Under the pieces are notes generated by a model. It was given only the letters and a program-made list of their open reading frames with translations, searched no databases and had not been told where the DNA came from. The position numbers were made by a program, and so were the translations under genes. From NCBI GenBank assembly GCA_027046415.1, contig JALTYW010000115.1:1-13916 (forward strand): 13,916 nt of DNA, in the 5' to 3' direction. The stretch's first letter is position 1. The number at the start of each line of letters is the position of its first letter. The DNA is from Sulfurovum sp. Lineage in GTDB: Bacteria > Campylobacterota > Campylobacteria > Campylobacterales > Sulfurovaceae. Of this stretch, positions 13,509 through 13,916 are shown in pieces.

Positions 13509-13916
13509 TTACTTCACAAGCTCCCAGTAGTCGCTCTGCATATCAACCTTGAACTTGCCCTCTTGTTTCATCACACGTGTATCGCCTGACTTCCATGCTT
13601 TTTTTACCTGCTTGAGCACCTTCTCTTTCTCTTTTTGTTTCTTGACATTCAGCGCCTTGAAGAGCTTTTTCATCCCTGCCCACTGCGGCGTGTTCTCCTG
13701 CACTTCCATCACCTCTTCGGTCATAACATCAATGGCTTCAGGTGCGCTTTTCTGCTCGATCTGCTGCACATAGAGCGTACGCATCTCATGAAACGCCTCT
13801 TTAAGCAGGTCTATTTCACCTCTAAGCGTTGTAGTGATCTGCTTGTTGGACTTCTTGAGGTCTTTAACGGTACCCTTGAGTACGGCAATGGTTTCATCTT
13901 TTGCTGCAAGCAGCGC
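13509..13916 (-). CDS. Charged coiled-coil protein of unknown function (N-terminus beyond window)
   Basis: The frame is open from the right edge to the TAA at 13509-13511, so at least 135 residues are present. An ATG at 13784 lies inside the frame, but the same frame continues upstream without a stop and with coding-like residues, so that ATG is probably internal. The upstream part has heptad-like spacing of hydrophobic residues (segments such as ETIAVLKGTVKDLKKS and TLRGEIDLLKEAFHEM), suggesting a coiled coil. The C-terminal third is rich in lysine and glutamate (KKQKEKEKVLKQVKKAW) and should be helical. No enzyme motif, signal or membrane segment is visible in this part. I do not recognise the family. 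It is one base upstream of chaA and is read in the same direction, so the two are likely co-transcribed with the AsmA-like gene. Confidence 0.7.
   Translation of the reverse strand, partial: ALLAAKDETIAVLKGTVKDLKKSNKQITTTLRGEIDLLKEAFHEMRTLYVQQIEQKSAPEAIDVMTEEVMEVQENTPQWAGMKKLFKALNVKKQKEKEKVLKQVKKAWKSGDTRVMKQEGKFKVDMQSDYWELVK

Noticed and set aside
13509..13784. A complete 91-residue gene starting at 13784
   Set aside because: The same frame stays open to the window edge with coiled-coil-like residues, so the ATG is probably internal and the gene is partial.

Overview
The window looks like a mid-GC chromosomal segment of a Gram-negative bacterium, most likely a Campylobacterota member of the Sulfurovum/Sulfurimonas kind. 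This rests on the compact, overlapping gene layout, the short DapF, the Bat/MoxR set and general protein flavour. It is an inference from family resemblance, not a database match. All full-length genes are intact, and no frameshift was seen.

Layout. (1) 1-544: an AT-rich left edge. It carries the C-terminal end of a probable IS1595-type transposase, then a small four-helix membrane protein of unknown function. Two hand-counted lines of this gene (181-300) are about 29% GC, against about 60% for one line inside moxR (8101-8160). (2) 545-620: tRNA-Val(GAC) on the minus strand, CCA encoded, with its 3' end facing the AT-rich edge. (3) 701-4363, minus strand: a tight four-gene operon read as YcbB-type L,D-transpeptidase, coaE, dapF, Sel1-repeat exported protein. 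(4) 4364-4432: a 69-bp divergent promoter region. (5) 4433-9908, plus strand: a Bat (aerotolerance-type) operon of batA, batB fused to a TPR domain, batD, moxR and a DUF58 gene. (6) 9909-13916, minus strand: a partial coiled-coil protein, a ChaA-type cation/proton antiporter and an 830-residue AsmA-like protein, adjacent and co-directional. The Bat operon and this cluster converge with back-to-back stop codons and no gap.

How the genes work together. DapF makes meso-diaminopimelate, the residue that L,D-transpeptidases cross-link, so the minus-strand operon pairs supply and use of a peptidoglycan building block. In the Bat operon, charge distribution suggests that the VWA domains of BatA and BatB, the TPR domain and the bulk of BatD are periplasmic. 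MoxR (an AAA+ ATPase) and the DUF58 protein should be cytoplasmic. This is a MoxR/VWA chaperone-like system at the inner membrane whose substrate is unknown. The 3' minus-strand cluster is envelope- and ion-related.

Most unusual element. The 143-bp gap between moxR and the DUF58 gene, the only real gap in the Bat operon, holds three different heptanucleotide tandem arrays plus a perfect 7-bp hairpin. Two of the arrays are partly complementary to each other. I did not find a clearly new multi-gene system. The heptamer block, the rearranged and fused Bat gene order with a MIDAS-less DUF58 protein, and the repeated motif in the AsmA-like protein are the best leads.
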